Shown here: positions 46,121 to 56,994 of the stretch, piece after piece | Layout of the letters: every line of letters begins with the position of its first letter | Numbering within the stretch: position 1 is the first letter of the stretch | Assembly: GCA_947044405.1 (NCBI GenBank) | Contig: CAMRHE010000359.1 | Span: 1,288,501 to 1,352,500 of the forward strand | DNA from: Leptodactylus fallax | Taxonomy: Eukaryota; Chordata; Amphibia; Anura; Leptodactylidae | Length of the DNA stretch: 64,000 nucleotides | Direction: 5' to 3' | Notes under the pieces: model-generated | Database searches by the model: none | Told to the model about the DNA's origin: nothing | The model's input: the letters and a program-made list of their open reading frames with translations, nothing else | Program-made: the position numbers and the translations under genes

Positions 46121-47303
46121 TAATAATAATAATAGTCCTTTAATAGTCCCACAATGGGGAAATTCAGTGTGTTACAGCAGCAAAGATAAGCAGATACAAC
46201 TACAATGTTCCAAGGTGAGAGGCATTACATTAATAGCAGACAGACAGATAGGACGTAGCAGAGGGGGGGGGGGGATTTAACAGGCAGAGAGATATTTCAG
46301 TTCTCTGTGTGTAATGATCTCCGCTTAGGTCAGTGTTGGTTGTACAGCCTAACCGCGGTGGGGAGGAAAGACTTCCGATAGCGCTCCATCTGAGACCTAG
46401 GGTGGAGCAGTCGGTCACTGACAGTACTGCTCAGCGCGATCACAGTCTCATGCATGGCATGGGACTTCTTCTTCTGCATTGAGCTCACCACGGACAGTAT
46501 CCTTCTGTCACCCACCACCTGCACTGGGTCCAGTGGGCTCCCCAGGACAGAGCTGGCCTTTCTAATCAGCTTGTCAAGTTTATTTCTGTCCCTGGTTGAT
46601 ATACTGCTCCCCCAGCAGGCCACTCCAAAGAAGATGGCTGATGCCACTAACGAGTTGAAGAAAGTTCTAAGAAGTGCCCCCCGGATTCGAAAGGCTCTCA
46701 GCTTCCTAAGCAGGTAGAGCCTGCTGTGGCCCTTCCTGTACAGGGCCTCCATATGATCTGCCCAGTCCAGCTTATTATTAAGGAGCAAACCCAGGTACTT
46801 ATAGGTGTTCACAATCTCGATGCCCGTCCCCAGGATGTCCACTGGTTTAGGAGGGCTTCTGCCTTTACGGAAGTCCACCACCATCTCCTTGGTCTTCCCC
46901 GCGTTAATCTTCAGGTGGTTCCAGTGGCACCAGTCCACAAAATCCCAGTTCAGTTCTCTGTACTCCCTATCATCATCATCTGTGATGAGGCCTACTATTG
47001 CAGAGTCGTCAGAATACTTCTGTAGGTAGCAGCTGGATGAGTTGCGCCTAAAATCTGCAGTGTACAGTGTGAAGAGGAAAGGGGCGAGAACCGTACCCTG
47101 AGGTGCCCCCGTATTACAGATCACGGTGTCTGACACACAGTCTTGGGCTCTCACGTATTGAGGTCGATTTGTGAGGTAGTCTAGGATCCAGTTGGAGAGG
47201 TGGTGGTCCACTCCAGCAAGGCCCAGCTTGTCCCTCAATAACCTGGGCTGTATGGTGTTAAAAGCACTGGAGAAGTCAAAGAACATTATTCTCACTGTGT
47301 TCT
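46121..47303 (-). mobile_element. L2/CR1-like LINE, copy B, 5'-truncated, inserted in minisatellite
   Basis: On + it begins with a TAATAATAATAATAG tail (46121-46135), then the inverted 3' UTR as in copy A (CACAATGGGGAAATTCAGTG). The 5' break is at about 47303, where the sequence returns to minisatellite (GCGCATTAACATAGGAC). The remaining ORF is intact, unlike copy A, so this insertion is younger or better kept. Confidence 0.88.
46330..47298 (-). pseudogene. L2/CR1-like reverse transcriptase, C-terminal half, uninterrupted
   Basis: About 323 LINE codons without a break: VRIMFFDFSSAFNTIQP (catalytic Asp) at the start, NTGAPQGTVLAPFLFTLY, KYSDDSAIVG (catalytic Asp pair), LKINAGKTKEMVVDF, NTYKYLGLLLNNKLDW (thumb region), the C-terminal FFGVACWGSSISTRDRNKLD and an end at AVRLYNQH. 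The endonuclease and the first RT motifs are lost by truncation. The open frame continues 17 codons upstream into minisatellite DNA (to 47349); those codons are not LINE protein. Compared with copy A it shows the true reading frame through the C-terminus. Confidence 0.9.
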
Positions 47304-47653
47304 GCGCATTAACATAGGACATATGCATGATGACTACATGACTACACATTGATATAGGATTTATTTATAATAACAACATGACTGCACATTGATATAAGAC
47401 ATATTTATGATGACTACATGACTGTGCACTGATATAGAACTTATGTATGATGACTACTTGATTGCACATTGATATAGGAGTTATGTTTGGTGGCTACATG
47501 ACTACACATTGATATAGGAATTATGTATGATAACTACATGACTATGCATTGATATAGGACATATGTATGATGACTACATGACTATACATTTACATAGGAC
47601 TTATGTAAAATAACTACATGAGTGCGCATTGATATAGAACTTTGTATTTTGAC
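47304..47653. repeat. 40-bp minisatellite, second segment
   Basis: Consecutive units start at GATATA with exact 40-bp spacing where checked (47351, 47391). Consensus-like text: GATATAGGACTTATGTATGA followed by TGACTACATGACTACACATT. Units differ by a few substitutions. About nine units. Confidence 0.93.
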
Positions 47654-47661
47654 TACCTGAT
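47654..47661. repeat. Possible target duplication TACCTGAT of LINE fragment
   Basis: TACCTGAT also occurs at 48379-48386, just after the inserted LINE's A-rich tail. Because the host is a tandem repeat, chance similarity is possible. Confidence 0.5.
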
Positions 47662-48378
47662 CTATCTTTCAAGCCGCATATTCAAACCCTCAACACCTCC
47701 TGCCGCCTCCAACTCAAGAACATCCATGGAATCCGCTCCTTCCTCACCCCTGAAACTACAAAGATGCTAGTCCACACCCTCATAATCTCCCTCCTAGACT
47801 ACTGTAACACCCTTCTCCATGGCCTCCCAGCTAACACTCTCGCCCCCTCCAGTCCACCTTAGACTGTGCTGCTCGTCTAATACACCTCTTCCCCCGTTCT
47901 TCATCGGGCGCTCCCCTCTGCCAATCCCTTCACTGGCTACCCGTTGCCCAGCGAAAAGAGTTCAAATTACTAATACTGACATACAAAGCCATCCACAACC
48001 TGTCCCCTCCATATATCTCTGACCTAATCTCTCACTACCTGCCCACACGTAACCTCCGATCCGCCAAAGACCTCCAACTACGCTCTGTTCTTATCCGCTG
48101 TTCACACAAACGTCTCCAAGACTTCTCTCGTGCATCCCCCATACTCTGGAACTCATTACCAAGACACATAAGACTGACCCCCACAGTCACAAGCTTCAAG
48201 AAGGCCCTGAAGACTCACCTATTCAGGAAGGCCTACAACCTCCAATAACACTACTGTCTCCACACCACCACCTGAACAGCCTCTATCCCCACCTTCTGTC
48301 TCTATCCCTCTTCCCTCAGATTGTAAGCCCTTGCGGGCATGGAATTAATGGTGCTATATAAAAAAACAATAATAAAAA
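47662..48378 (+). mobile_element. Jockey-group LINE 3' fragment, copy C, inserted in minisatellite
   Basis: Encodes, in shifting frames, the C-terminal region typical of Jockey-group LINE proteins: LLDYCNTLLHGLP, then SLHWLPVAQRKEFKLLILTY, KAIHNLSPPYISDL, ASPILWNSLPRHIR and FKKALKTHLFRKAYN before a stop at about 48246. The 3' UTR TTGTAAGCCCTTGCGGGCAT ends GGTGCTATATAAAAAAACAA plus AATAAAAATA. It is a different family from copies A/B (different C-terminus and tail). At least one frame break lies near 47855. Confidence 0.85.
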
Positions 48379-48386
48379 TACCTGAT

Positions 48387-48692
48387 TACACATTGATATA
48401 GGACTTATGTATGATAACTACATGACTGGGCATTGATATAGGACTTTTACTGTATGTATAACTACATGACTACACAGTGATATTGGACTTATGAATGATG
48501 ACTGCATGTCTGCACATTAATATAGGACATATGCATGATGACTACATGGCTATGCATTGATATAAGACTTATGTATGATGAATACATGACTACACATTGA
48601 TATAGGACTAATGCATGATAACTACATGACTGCGCATTGATATTGGACTTATGTAAGATAACTACATGACTATACAGTGATATAAGACATTT
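48387..48692. repeat. 40-bp minisatellite, third segment
   Basis: The same units continue (GATATAGGACTTATGTATGA, ATAACTACATGACTGGGCAT), ending near ATAAGACATTTTTTTCC. About eight units; some are 38-41 bp. Confidence 0.9.
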
Positions 48693-48715
48693 TTTTCCAA
48701 ATGTGATCAGCAGGG

Positions 48716-48931
48716 ACATATAAAAGGGAGGGGACGTTTAATGAGGTTAAAACCTTCCCCCTGGTTCTGACTTTCTGCTAAACCGGGCAGCTGTCTTTCT
48801 CAGCCAGCAGTGGAGTCAGAGGGAAGATGAAGAAGGAGAGAAGAGTCTTATCACTGTTCCAGCATCTGCATATCAATGCTGCAAGCAGTCACGTCTCTCT
48901 GTGCCCAGCCTCCTGTATGAGAAAGCATTGA
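48716..48931 (+). promoter_or_regulatory. Candidate core promoter with short ORF (speculative)
   Basis: CATATAAAAGGGAGGGGACG (from 48717) is a good TATA-box match. About 105 bases on, an ATG at 48827 opens a 34-codon frame (MKKERRVLSLFQHLHINAAS...) ending at 48931. Composition rises in GC relative to flanks. The peptide has no recognised domain. It could be an old LTR or promoter remnant, a first exon, or chance. Confidence 0.22.
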
Positions 48932-48970
48932 TATAAATGAGTGGCTGTGTCTATATATGCATATACTGTA

Positions 48971-48993
48971 CGTGTGTGTGTGTGTGTGTGTGC
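48971..48993. repeat. (GT)n microsatellite
   Basis: About 11 GT dinucleotides, followed by imperfect TG/TA-rich DNA to about 49050. Confidence 0.9.
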
Positions 48994-49081
48994 ATGTGTA
49001 TATATGTATGTGTTTGAATGCATGTATATATTTGTGTATACTGTATGTGTAGTTTTTGTGTGGTTATATGAATCCAATAAG

Positions 49082-49389
49082 CAATATGGTTGCCAACCCC
49101 CCCCCCCCCCAATACAAGATTCTGCATATGGAGATTGTAGATTGTATAGCAGTACTGCTGTAAGCTTGAACATGAGGCATAACAGTAATGGTGAAGATAG
49201 TGTAGGGTCTGTTTTTCATCTCACTGCGTCTTACAGAGTACTCAGTTCTGAAAAACTTACAATTGCAAGCAATAGTTGGGAATAGGAGGAGAATTTAGTC
49301 AGATTTATGCAAATACAGGCCGATTAGTGATAGGAATCATAGAAAGGAGTGAGGGAGAATATCTGTGCCGCTGTAGACAGAGTGTTTAA
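49082..49389. other. No feature recognised (C-run at 49099-49110)
   Basis: Apart from a C-run of 12, nothing recognisable. Confidence 0.35.
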
Positions 49390-49930
49390 ACATTTTTTTT
49401 ACTGACAGTCAGTCCTGCAGTTCCTGCTAGTGAAAAAACTTTTATTAGGGGATATTTTGGGGCAAGAGTAAAATTTTTTTTTTTTCATTAAATAGATACA
49501 AACTGTTGTTCTAACAGCAAAGTGCTGATTCCACCTGCACAAATCTAAAAAAAGTATCCGGTATTTAAGCTTTTTTTTGTTGTTTACCCTATATACAGTC
49601 TAACAGCCTGTGCTAATTGTGAAAAAAACAACTTTTGTTAATTATTAGATTTTTTTTCTGCTCTTTTCATCAATATACAGTCTGACGGAGTGTTAATCTG
49701 AAAAAATATTCGCCTCTTAATATTTTTTTTTGTTGCTGCTCGTATACACAGTATTGCAGCCTGTGCTAATCTAAAAAAAATCTCTGCTATTTAATGTTGT
49801 TTTTTTTTCTCAGCCAAAAAACAGTGTGATGCAGCCTGCTAATCTGAAAAAAAAAAAATCTGTTGAAGGGTTTATTTTTGTTTACCCAATATACATACAA
49901 ACTGCCACAATTTTAACAACAACAAAATAC
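49390..49930. repeat. Degenerate tandem repeats, 75-90 bp unit, about six units
   Basis: A recurring core GCAGCCTGTGCTAATCTGAA, followed by an A-run, a short CTGCT/CGCCT piece, a T-run and CCNATATACAGT, appears at about 49405, 49512, 49602, 49685, 49756 and 49831. Spacing shrinks from about 90 to 75 bp. Units have diverged strongly. Confidence 0.7.
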
Positions 49931-50619
49931 ATGATGACCGATGCATTTCTAGTCTAATAGTCACAGACTAGGTCACCCTTTTAGTATTTTGCTATTTTTC
50001 TTGAAATTGTTTTTTGTTAAAACAAAAAAGACATAGACAGTGTCAGAATTGTTGACAATCACTATTATAATTAAGCTGTGTGCAGTAAAATGACTGGGGA
50101 AAAGGGCAGGGGACAGGCAAAAGGAGGGGGGGAGGAGGAAACACTTGCGCAACTACTAAAAATAAGAATGTGGATGGCAACAGGATCTTGACAGCCCCAT
50201 TAGTAGCCGCAGTGTTGTCACACTCACTGAGAATAAAGGCTTTTTTGAAATCAGTGAACCACAAATGTTGAGTCAAGGTTCTTTGTGTTCCTCCTCAACA
50301 TGTAATTTACCATGATGTCTTTCTGTATAATCAATCATGCCTTCTTCACTGACACAGATCCCATTCTCTAGTAGTCATGTGGCATCTGCTGAGAGAAATA
50401 TTCCTCATAGCCCAAGGCTTCCTTTTCTTCTTCCTTTTGATGAGTTGGATGAGAACTGATAGTGTTTTTTGGAGGTAGAGGTGGAAGATAGGAGTGTTGG
50501 TGGAGGTAGTAGTGGCAAGGGGTGTGCTACCGGTAGTTGTGCTGGTAGGGGCACTAGGGGGAAATCTGATAGGAATTGTGAGGGCATAGAGGAATCATAT
50601 TGCTATGGTGAGTCACAAA
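49931..50619. other. Non-coding; possibly part of a decayed transposon
   Basis: No domain is recognisable. Gly-rich open frames (50469-50600) come from a GGTGGAGGTAG-type repeat, and the stretch leads directly into the BED-finger relic. Confidence 0.35.
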
Positions 50620-50953
50620 AGAAGATGAAGGGGAAGATGATGGCATTACTGAATCCCATGATGATTCTATTACGGATAAGACCTGGCAACCGGGTCAGGG
50701 TGACATCACAGGAAGAGGGTAGTGGCAGCTGCAATAGTAATAATACCAACATGCAGCTCCAACATCCAAAAGACCTGCATGGGGAAGATCTAGAAGAAGC
50801 TTGGGTGGTGATGGCCCAGGCAGACACGTTTCCACTTCTGCTGCTTTTGGCAGCAGCAGCTATATGTGGTCATCTCCCACATAAGAATTTTTTTGCACAT
50901 TACCAAATGACAAATCAATGGCAAAGTGCAAGATCTGCAAGCAGATAATTAAC
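50620..50953 (+). pseudogene. Decayed hAT-like transposase, N-terminal BED-finger region
   Basis: In the + frame, an acidic/Ser-rich leader (EDEGEDDGITESHDDSITDK, around 50625-50685) is followed at about 50862-50950 by YMWSSPT, a stop, then EFFCTLPNDKSMAKCKICKQ and IINH. The aromatic pair followed by C-x2-C (KCKICK) is the N-terminal half of a BED zinc finger, as at the start of hAT transposases and ZBED proteins. The expected H-x3-H half would follow but a MITE interrupts at 50955. Downstream beyond 51317 a frame around 51689-51850 (VQYIAVMAHWVNV) weakly resembles hAT core text. Dead copy. Confidence 0.5.
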
Positions 50954-50954
50954 C

Positions 50955-51317
50955 ATTAGAGATGGGCAAACCGACTCTTACCAAGCCAGGTTCGACTCAA
51001 ATATTCAGAATTGTTCATTTTCTTACAAAACTGAACAAATGGAGATTCATCTCAGCTGAACTAAAATGGCCATAGCATTATACTTTGAGGTCTCTTCAGA
51101 CCCCAGAGTGTAATACGTGGAGGCCCAGGGGAGGTGACAAAAATAAAAAAAATATTCATACTCCCTTTCCGTTACCTATTTTGATCCTCCTTGCGGCGTC
51201 TGGCGCTCTCCTTTCAGGTCATGCACCTGAGGTCACTGCTACTGCTACTGCTACAAAACGAATCTTGAACCTGAGTAAACCCAAAACGAATCTTGAGAGG
51301 TTCGCCCATCTCTATTA
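50955..51317. mobile_element. MITE with TAGAGATGGGCGAAC ends, inserted in hAT relic
   Basis: Left end TTAGAGATGGGCAAACCGAC; right end GAGGTTCGCCCATCTCTATT, an inverted pair. The inside holds the TTTGAGGTCTCTTCAGACC / CAGAGTGTAATACG hairpin region and GTGGAGGCCCAGGGGAGGTG, shared with 32990-33060 and 55790-55850. No coding capacity. Confidence 0.75.
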
Positions 51318-52639
51318 GCCATGGGTGTGCAGGCACACGTGTAGGAACTAGGTCTCTCTGTAATCACATAAAGTGGCGTCACCAGCTCATTTGGAAAAAT
51401 GAAACTGGCAGCGGCACCAAGTGAGCAAGACCATTCTATTCTTTCTTCCTATGATCATCTTTGTAGGCAGGCAACATCCACACCTAGCACATGTTCATCA
51501 TCATTATCATTTATTATGATCTCCATCTGCTTCTCCGCCACACAATCAGTCACCAACCATAAAGGAACGTGTGTACAGTAAACAGCAATCTGCACCCAGT
51601 CACCCACTTTAACTCCAACCTGGCCAGGTTACTGTCAGTGCCGTTGCCACTGTGCCACTTAACGGAATCCACTGCATTTTGCTAACTGATGGCAATGCAT
51701 AGTCTTGATGGAGAACACCTAGCCACCATTATTTCTCAAAGATATCGCTTGATATCACCAAATGGGCCTCTCCTTGTAAATGTCCATGGACATGTACAAT
51801 ACATAGCTGTCATGGCCCACTGGGTCAATGTTTTGAGCGTCAGTGGCCACAGTCTAGAAATGCAGCAAGGCCCGACGCTTTCTAGTACTGACAACACCTC
51901 ATGGGTGCAGTTTCAACACCAGAAGGGACTCAGCTGCCTCCACCAGTTACTCTACACTGGACCATTTCCCACCCACAACTTCACCAGGGCAGTCCATTGC
52001 TTATACACTCTTCTCTCATTTCATGGTTGTAAGGTGAAGCACACATTGAGTGGCACAGTGACACATGCTGGAGCATCAGTTTGAGCATCAGTATATGACT
52101 ACTGCATGCAACAAACCACGGAAACAATGGAGTGGATAACTGGTCTGTGAGAAGAACAGTAGCAGTTTTTACTTCAGTTATGATGATCAGTTTTGGAAGA
52201 TAGTCCAGCTTTTTCAACAGCCAGGCCAGGCATGCTGATAGCATGCCCCAGATTTTTTTTTTGTTCAATTTGTCTCCCAAATAACAACGACAACCCTGTA
52301 GCACTTACAAATCATCAAAACAGGCTAATTTTTCTACAAAATCATTGCTTTTTGCAACTTAACCACCACGTGTGTATAACAAAGCACGGGAAAGCACCTT
52401 TTCCCCCCAAAAAAGGGTGATTTTTGGTGCTTTTTAAATGTTAAAATGCGTAAAAGCAATTTCAGTGTATGGTTAAACTTGGAGAGCGTATCTTCTGCTT
52501 ACCATCCATTTTTCCATAGACATACATGTCACTTTCACTTTGACATAACTTTGGCTGTGTTTGCCTTAGAGAGCTAGAAATTGGATAGACAGGTTCCTAG
52601 GAGCCTTGGCAATGTTATATGCTATGTTTTTAAAGCCAG
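51318..52639. other. Non-coding; probable continuation of decayed hAT-like element
   Basis: 51689-52084 is an open 131-codon frame with a weak hAT-like phrase (VQYIAVMAHWVNV), but without firm motifs. I leave it unassigned. The rest is AT-rich. Confidence 0.3.
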
Positions 52640-52742
52640 CTTGGTGGTTTGTACTGAACTTGTTAGACCCAAAATGAATCTGGGACCCGAGCCATATGAA
52701 CCCAAGATGAATCGAATCTTAAGAGGTTCGCCCATCTCTAGC
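52640..52742. mobile_element. Right-end fragment of the TAGAGATGGGCGAAC MITE family
   Basis: Ends AGGTTCGCCCATCTCTAGC. Preceded by ACCCAAAATGAATCTGGGAC and GATGAATCGAATCTTAAGAG, matching 51275-51317. Confidence 0.65.
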
Positions 52743-52975
52743 TTTTAGGCTTTCAGGTACTGAATGCATTGGCTCTACATCACCATGAAAGTTAAGTAGA
52801 CAGTTTTTCAATTTATCACCAGGAAGTGGACTGCCATTAGATAACTAAAAATAAAGAATTACGCTACGCTATTGGGCCACCATAGACTAGACACTATTCT
52901 GCTGGATAACTAAGAACTGCTTAATACCATGAAATCAAAACCTTATGTATTTGTTAAATATAATGGAATAATATG

Positions 52976-53403
52976 TGGCGTAACTAAAGGCTTAAGGGCC
53001 CTGGTGCAAAAGTCCAGCTTGGGGCCCCCCCACAGCAATTTTTTCCTTTTTGTGCTACAACATCCTCCACAGAATCCGTCCTTGACTATATTCTGACCAG
53101 CTGCTCCATTTGGCATGAAAATGTTAGCCTTCCATTTTCATAAAAGAGAAAACTAAGTGTCATAAAACTTCTCACTTCAGTTTACCAGAGGTCAGGGGAA
53201 ATACATTTACAATGCACAAACTGCCAGTCATTGAAGGGATTCAGAAAGGTGGTCTAAGATGGTGACCTATGGATCTTCAGGCTTATGGACCCTGTGGCAG
53301 ATGAGACCACTGTAAAACCTTTAAATTATGCCAGTGCCTACAGGACCCCTACTGGGCCCCGATGCGATTGCAGTCTCTGCACCTTCTCAAGTTACACTCC
53401 TAG
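52976..53403. mobile_element. MITE with GGCGTAACTA-type ends
   Basis: Left end TGTGGCGTAACTAAAGGC, right end CAAGTTACACTCCTAG. GGGCCCTGGTGCAAAAG near the left and CCCGATGCGATTGCAGTCTCTGCACC near the right are inverted-related. Same class as 27512-27698. Confidence 0.6.
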
Positions 53404-54729
53404 AATTATATACTTCCTCACTACCAGCAGGACAGTCAGTGCAATTTTTTTTGTTTTGTCACAGGTTAGTCAGCAACTCTATAATCTGCTATTAAACCAA
53501 TAGGTTTATCATTGGGTAGTCGGAATGTGGGCAGTCAACTACTTGGCCATCAGACACATGGAACTATGCCTGTCTGTCACCTGGAATGTGACAATATTTC
53601 ATAATAAACCTAAAGCAATAATGCTTTGAGCCATTTGAGCAATAGTATTTGGTAATACTGTGGTTGTACTTTTATCTAGAAAAAATACTGTATGTTATTA
53701 CTGCAGCGTGGCACTACTTTTGCACATGCTTACTGTATATAACGCTATTTTATGCCACAGCACCGTCCATATAAGACACACATACTATGGACTGAACAAG
53801 AAAGTAATGCTTCTTTTTATATGCTTGCCTGCCTTTAGCCCAGTCTCTGCATGATCTTAGACAACTCTGATAAAGATAAGCGCAGAACCTATCACTTCAA
53901 GCTGCAGTCAGGTATCATTTCTAACAATTCTTTACTATGACATAAACATAGATACATTATTTTCTAAACTGGAAAAAAAAATCATCAAACTGTCGACTAG
54001 TTTACAGTATATAAGTATGACGAATGACTCACTGGAAACTTCAGGATCAAAATGTATACATTTATACCATGAATTGTTTCACCGACCTCTCAGTCAAGTC
54101 TTATTTTCCAAGAAACCATTTTAGAATCACTTCACCTTGTTTACTTGTTTTATTGAATTTAAGCATTTGCTTGTAACATGATCATACTCATTTCTTACAG
54201 GGTATTGGACAGGGTGCAGCAGCTCCAGATGTAATATTCTTACATTTGCTAAAAGGTATATTCATAATTCCATTATTCTCTTCTCTTATCTAATTTTGCT
54301 CAGCACATACAGGGAAGTTTTCAAACACAAGTCTTAATGGGCTTTGAAGTGCTTTAGAATGAAAAACTTACGTAGAGTTCATTGCATGGGCAGCAGATTG
54401 TGGACCCAGTGTGCTACCAAACCGATTTGACTTGGGGCCACCTTCAACAGCTATGGGTGTTGTCCTAGCAGACTCTTCAGTCTTCACCCTTTAACTCCCA
54501 TATGGGGAATTGGTCTTTGCTGTGAGGAGTCTGCCAGGCCTCTACCTCCTGAAGTGTTCCTGGTTGTGTAGCAGCTGGCCTAGTGGGTCAAAATAATGGT
54601 GCAGAACCCCACAGAAAACACACAAAAACACAGAGACAGAAAACACCACAGCACAGGAACTAAGAAGACAGAAGTACAGAGAATGAAAGCTGGGTCAACA
54701 ACAGGAAACAAGAACAGAATTACAGGACA
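53404..54729. other. No gene recognised
   Basis: AT-rich non-coding DNA; 54400-54600 has higher GC without a recognisable domain. Confidence 0.4.
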
Positions 54730-55215
54730 GGTATTGCAGAAGCCAAAAAGACCACAGGTAGCATAGAGATATTGCAAGAGATACAAGGCCACAGGTAGCA
54801 GAGGTATCATACAGAAGGCACTAGGCTACAGGTAGGAGAGATATATTGCAGAAGGCACAGGGCCACAGGTAGCAGAGGTATCATGCAGAAGGCACTAGGC
54901 CCCATATAGCAGAGATATATTGCAGAAGGCACAAGGTCACAGGTAGCAGAGGTATCATGCAGAAGGCACTAGGCCCCATATAGCAGAAATATATTGCAGA
55001 AGGCACAAGGTCACAGGTAGCAGAGGTATCATGCAGAAGGCACTAGGCCCCATATAGCAGAGGTATAATACAGAAGGCACAAGGTCACAGGTAGCAGAGG
55101 TATCATGCAGAAGGCACTAGGCCCCATATAGCAGAGGTATAATACAGAAGGCACTACTCTACAGATAGCAGAAATATAATGCAGAAGGCACTAGGCTACA
55201 GGTAGCAGAGGTATA
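54730..55215. repeat. 37-bp minisatellite with 74-bp higher-order alternation
   Basis: AGCAGA recurs at exact 37-bp steps (54871, 54908, 54945, 54982 and on). Two unit types alternate: AGGTAGCAGAGGTATCATGC and ATATAGCAGAGATATATTGC, each followed by AGAAGGCAC and AAGGTCAC or TAGGCCCC. Alternate units are near-identical, giving a 74-bp higher-order repeat in the centre. About 13 units; edge units are more diverged. Confidence 0.95.
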
Positions 55216-55696
55216 TTGTATTAGTCACATAAGCCGAACAGATAAAAACAGACAAAAAAGGAGTAGCATAAAAACAGGGCAGACAAAGACTCCAGCATAA
55301 AACAAGTAAGGCCGGATTCACACCTGCTCATCATTATTACAGACAAAATCTTCACCCCTTTAATGATATGCAATATACCGGGCATCCATGAATAGCAGAG
55401 CCTCACTAGAATATATCAATCCAGATATTTTGAACACTAGGGTGTCTATTACAAGCAGCTAAATGTAATATTTCTGTGAGGATTTATTTTAATAACAATA
55501 CTATATAAAGTTACTTCCCCACTAGTATTACTCATAAGGGCTCCAGGTTTGTGAATGTAAACAGCAGGAGATATTCTTTGCATGTTATCTACAATAAAAT
55601 ACATATATTTATATTTGAAACATTATTGTTAATAGCGATTTTGGGTATTGCCTTGTGTTTGTGGAGTTGTCCTGTGGATATATGTAGTTTTATGGT
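55216..55696. other. No feature recognised
   Basis: Non-coding; a short TAAGGCCGGATTCACACCTG at 55309 resembles a MITE end. Confidence 0.35.
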
Positions 55697-56164
55697 TTTA
55701 GAAATGGGCGAACCTAGCAAGATTCATTTTGTGAATATTTGTAAGCCTTGTCTGCCAGTTAAGTTTCAGACCTTACTGTAAGTGGTCTTATTTTACTCTG
55801 GGGTCCCTTCAGACCCTACAGTGTAATAATTGGAGGCAGAATAATAATAAACAGTCAGTCATTCTCACCTTCCTCCATCTCTCCTTGGCTTCCTTGTGGC
55901 ATCTGGTGTTCATTCCCAGGATTCTTTTGGCTCCTTACGGCCTCACATGAGCATTGAGGCCCAGTCACAGGCTTCATTGGTCCCCCAGGGATGATGACAT
56001 CACCCAGGAGACTGGAAATTGCTGGAAGATGCCAGGGATCAAACAACGGATGCATTATAATTATACCCTGGGGTCTGAAGAAATCTCAAAGTATAATAAT
56101 AATTTGTGGGTGGCTGAAAATTTGTGATGAACCAGGTTTGTTACAAATCGGTTTACTCATTTAA
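55697..56164. mobile_element. MITE, TAGAGATGGGCGAAC family, longer copy
   Basis: Left end TTTAGAAATGGGCGAACCTA; right end ACAAATCGGTTTACTCATTT (diverged inverse). Internal inverted pair: TTTTACTCTGGGGTCCCTTC near 55791 with TACCCTGGGGTCTGAAGAAA near 56063 and its following TATAATAATAATTTG. Contains GAGGCCCAGTCACAGGC near 55946. Confidence 0.65.
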
Positions 56165-56994
56165 CTGGAATAGGTATGTAAGGGTTAAGTATCATACTCC
56201 TTCACCGGTGGAGGGGGTGTTTAAGTTCCACTCTGCTGCAATTGGGTGTTATTGTTTCTGAAAGCCTATTGCTCTATTTTGATTAATACACTGGAAAATA
56301 CTACTCTTTTGTGCTATGTTTTCACACTATAAGGTGCTATGCCTAAAATGCATCAGTGACTGTCTGTACATGACGCATTTTAAGTGATCCAATAAAAGTC
56401 TTCAGTTTAATCATCTATGGACAGAGTGCTGGATTTTTTCTGCTTTTCACATATGGAATTTGTAGATGTTTCCCAAACATGTTTCAAGTCACACGATCAA
56501 TTTATCCTAGGTGGACATAGTGGAGCTGGCATACATGATTTCTTTTCTGGCAGTGCAGTCCTACCAAGGAAGATCATGCTTCCAAGTGCCAAAATCTTGA
56601 AATAAATATTGATCTTCAATAATATTTCAACAGAGATCCAGTTGTCAGACAACAGCTGCCCCCATACTCTTTGCACCAATACAGGTGATGGTGAAGCAAG
56701 TTGTATTTATAGGTGTTGCTCCATAAATGTCTGATAACTCATACTCTGGACTAGAATGTATACCCTATGTCATCATAGTATTATGACATAGTCTTATGTA
56801 GTTTTAACACTACTATGTGCACATTTGAGTTGGCACAGAGTTTGACAGAAATCCTGGATGAAAAAGTCCTGCAAGGCTGATTTTTTTCGTCCGACAATGT
56901 CTGCAAGAAATAACTGACTCCTGGCAAACTCCATTATAATCAAATGGGTCCTTCTGAGTCCATTGCTGTCCATGAAATTTGAAAGTCTGCTTTT
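56165..56994. other. No gene recognised
   Basis: Non-coding, unassigned. Confidence 0.4.

Noticed and set aside
48489..48719. Open frame on the minus strand with repeated HVVI-type phrases
   Set aside because: It is a translation of the 40-bp minisatellite; 40 is not a multiple of three, so it shows no stable protein repeat, only chance openness.
50469..50948. 159-codon + strand frame with Gly-rich start, possible host gene
   Set aside because: The better-supported reading is another frame with hAT-like BED-finger text; this frame lacks any recognised domain.
51689..52084. 131-codon frame as an independent gene
   Set aside because: Only a weak hAT-like phrase, no start context, and it lies inside what seems to be a decayed transposon.
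54730..55215. CRISPR-like array
   Set aside because: Units are contiguous 37-bp repeats without unique spacers, in a eukaryotic context; it is a minisatellite.
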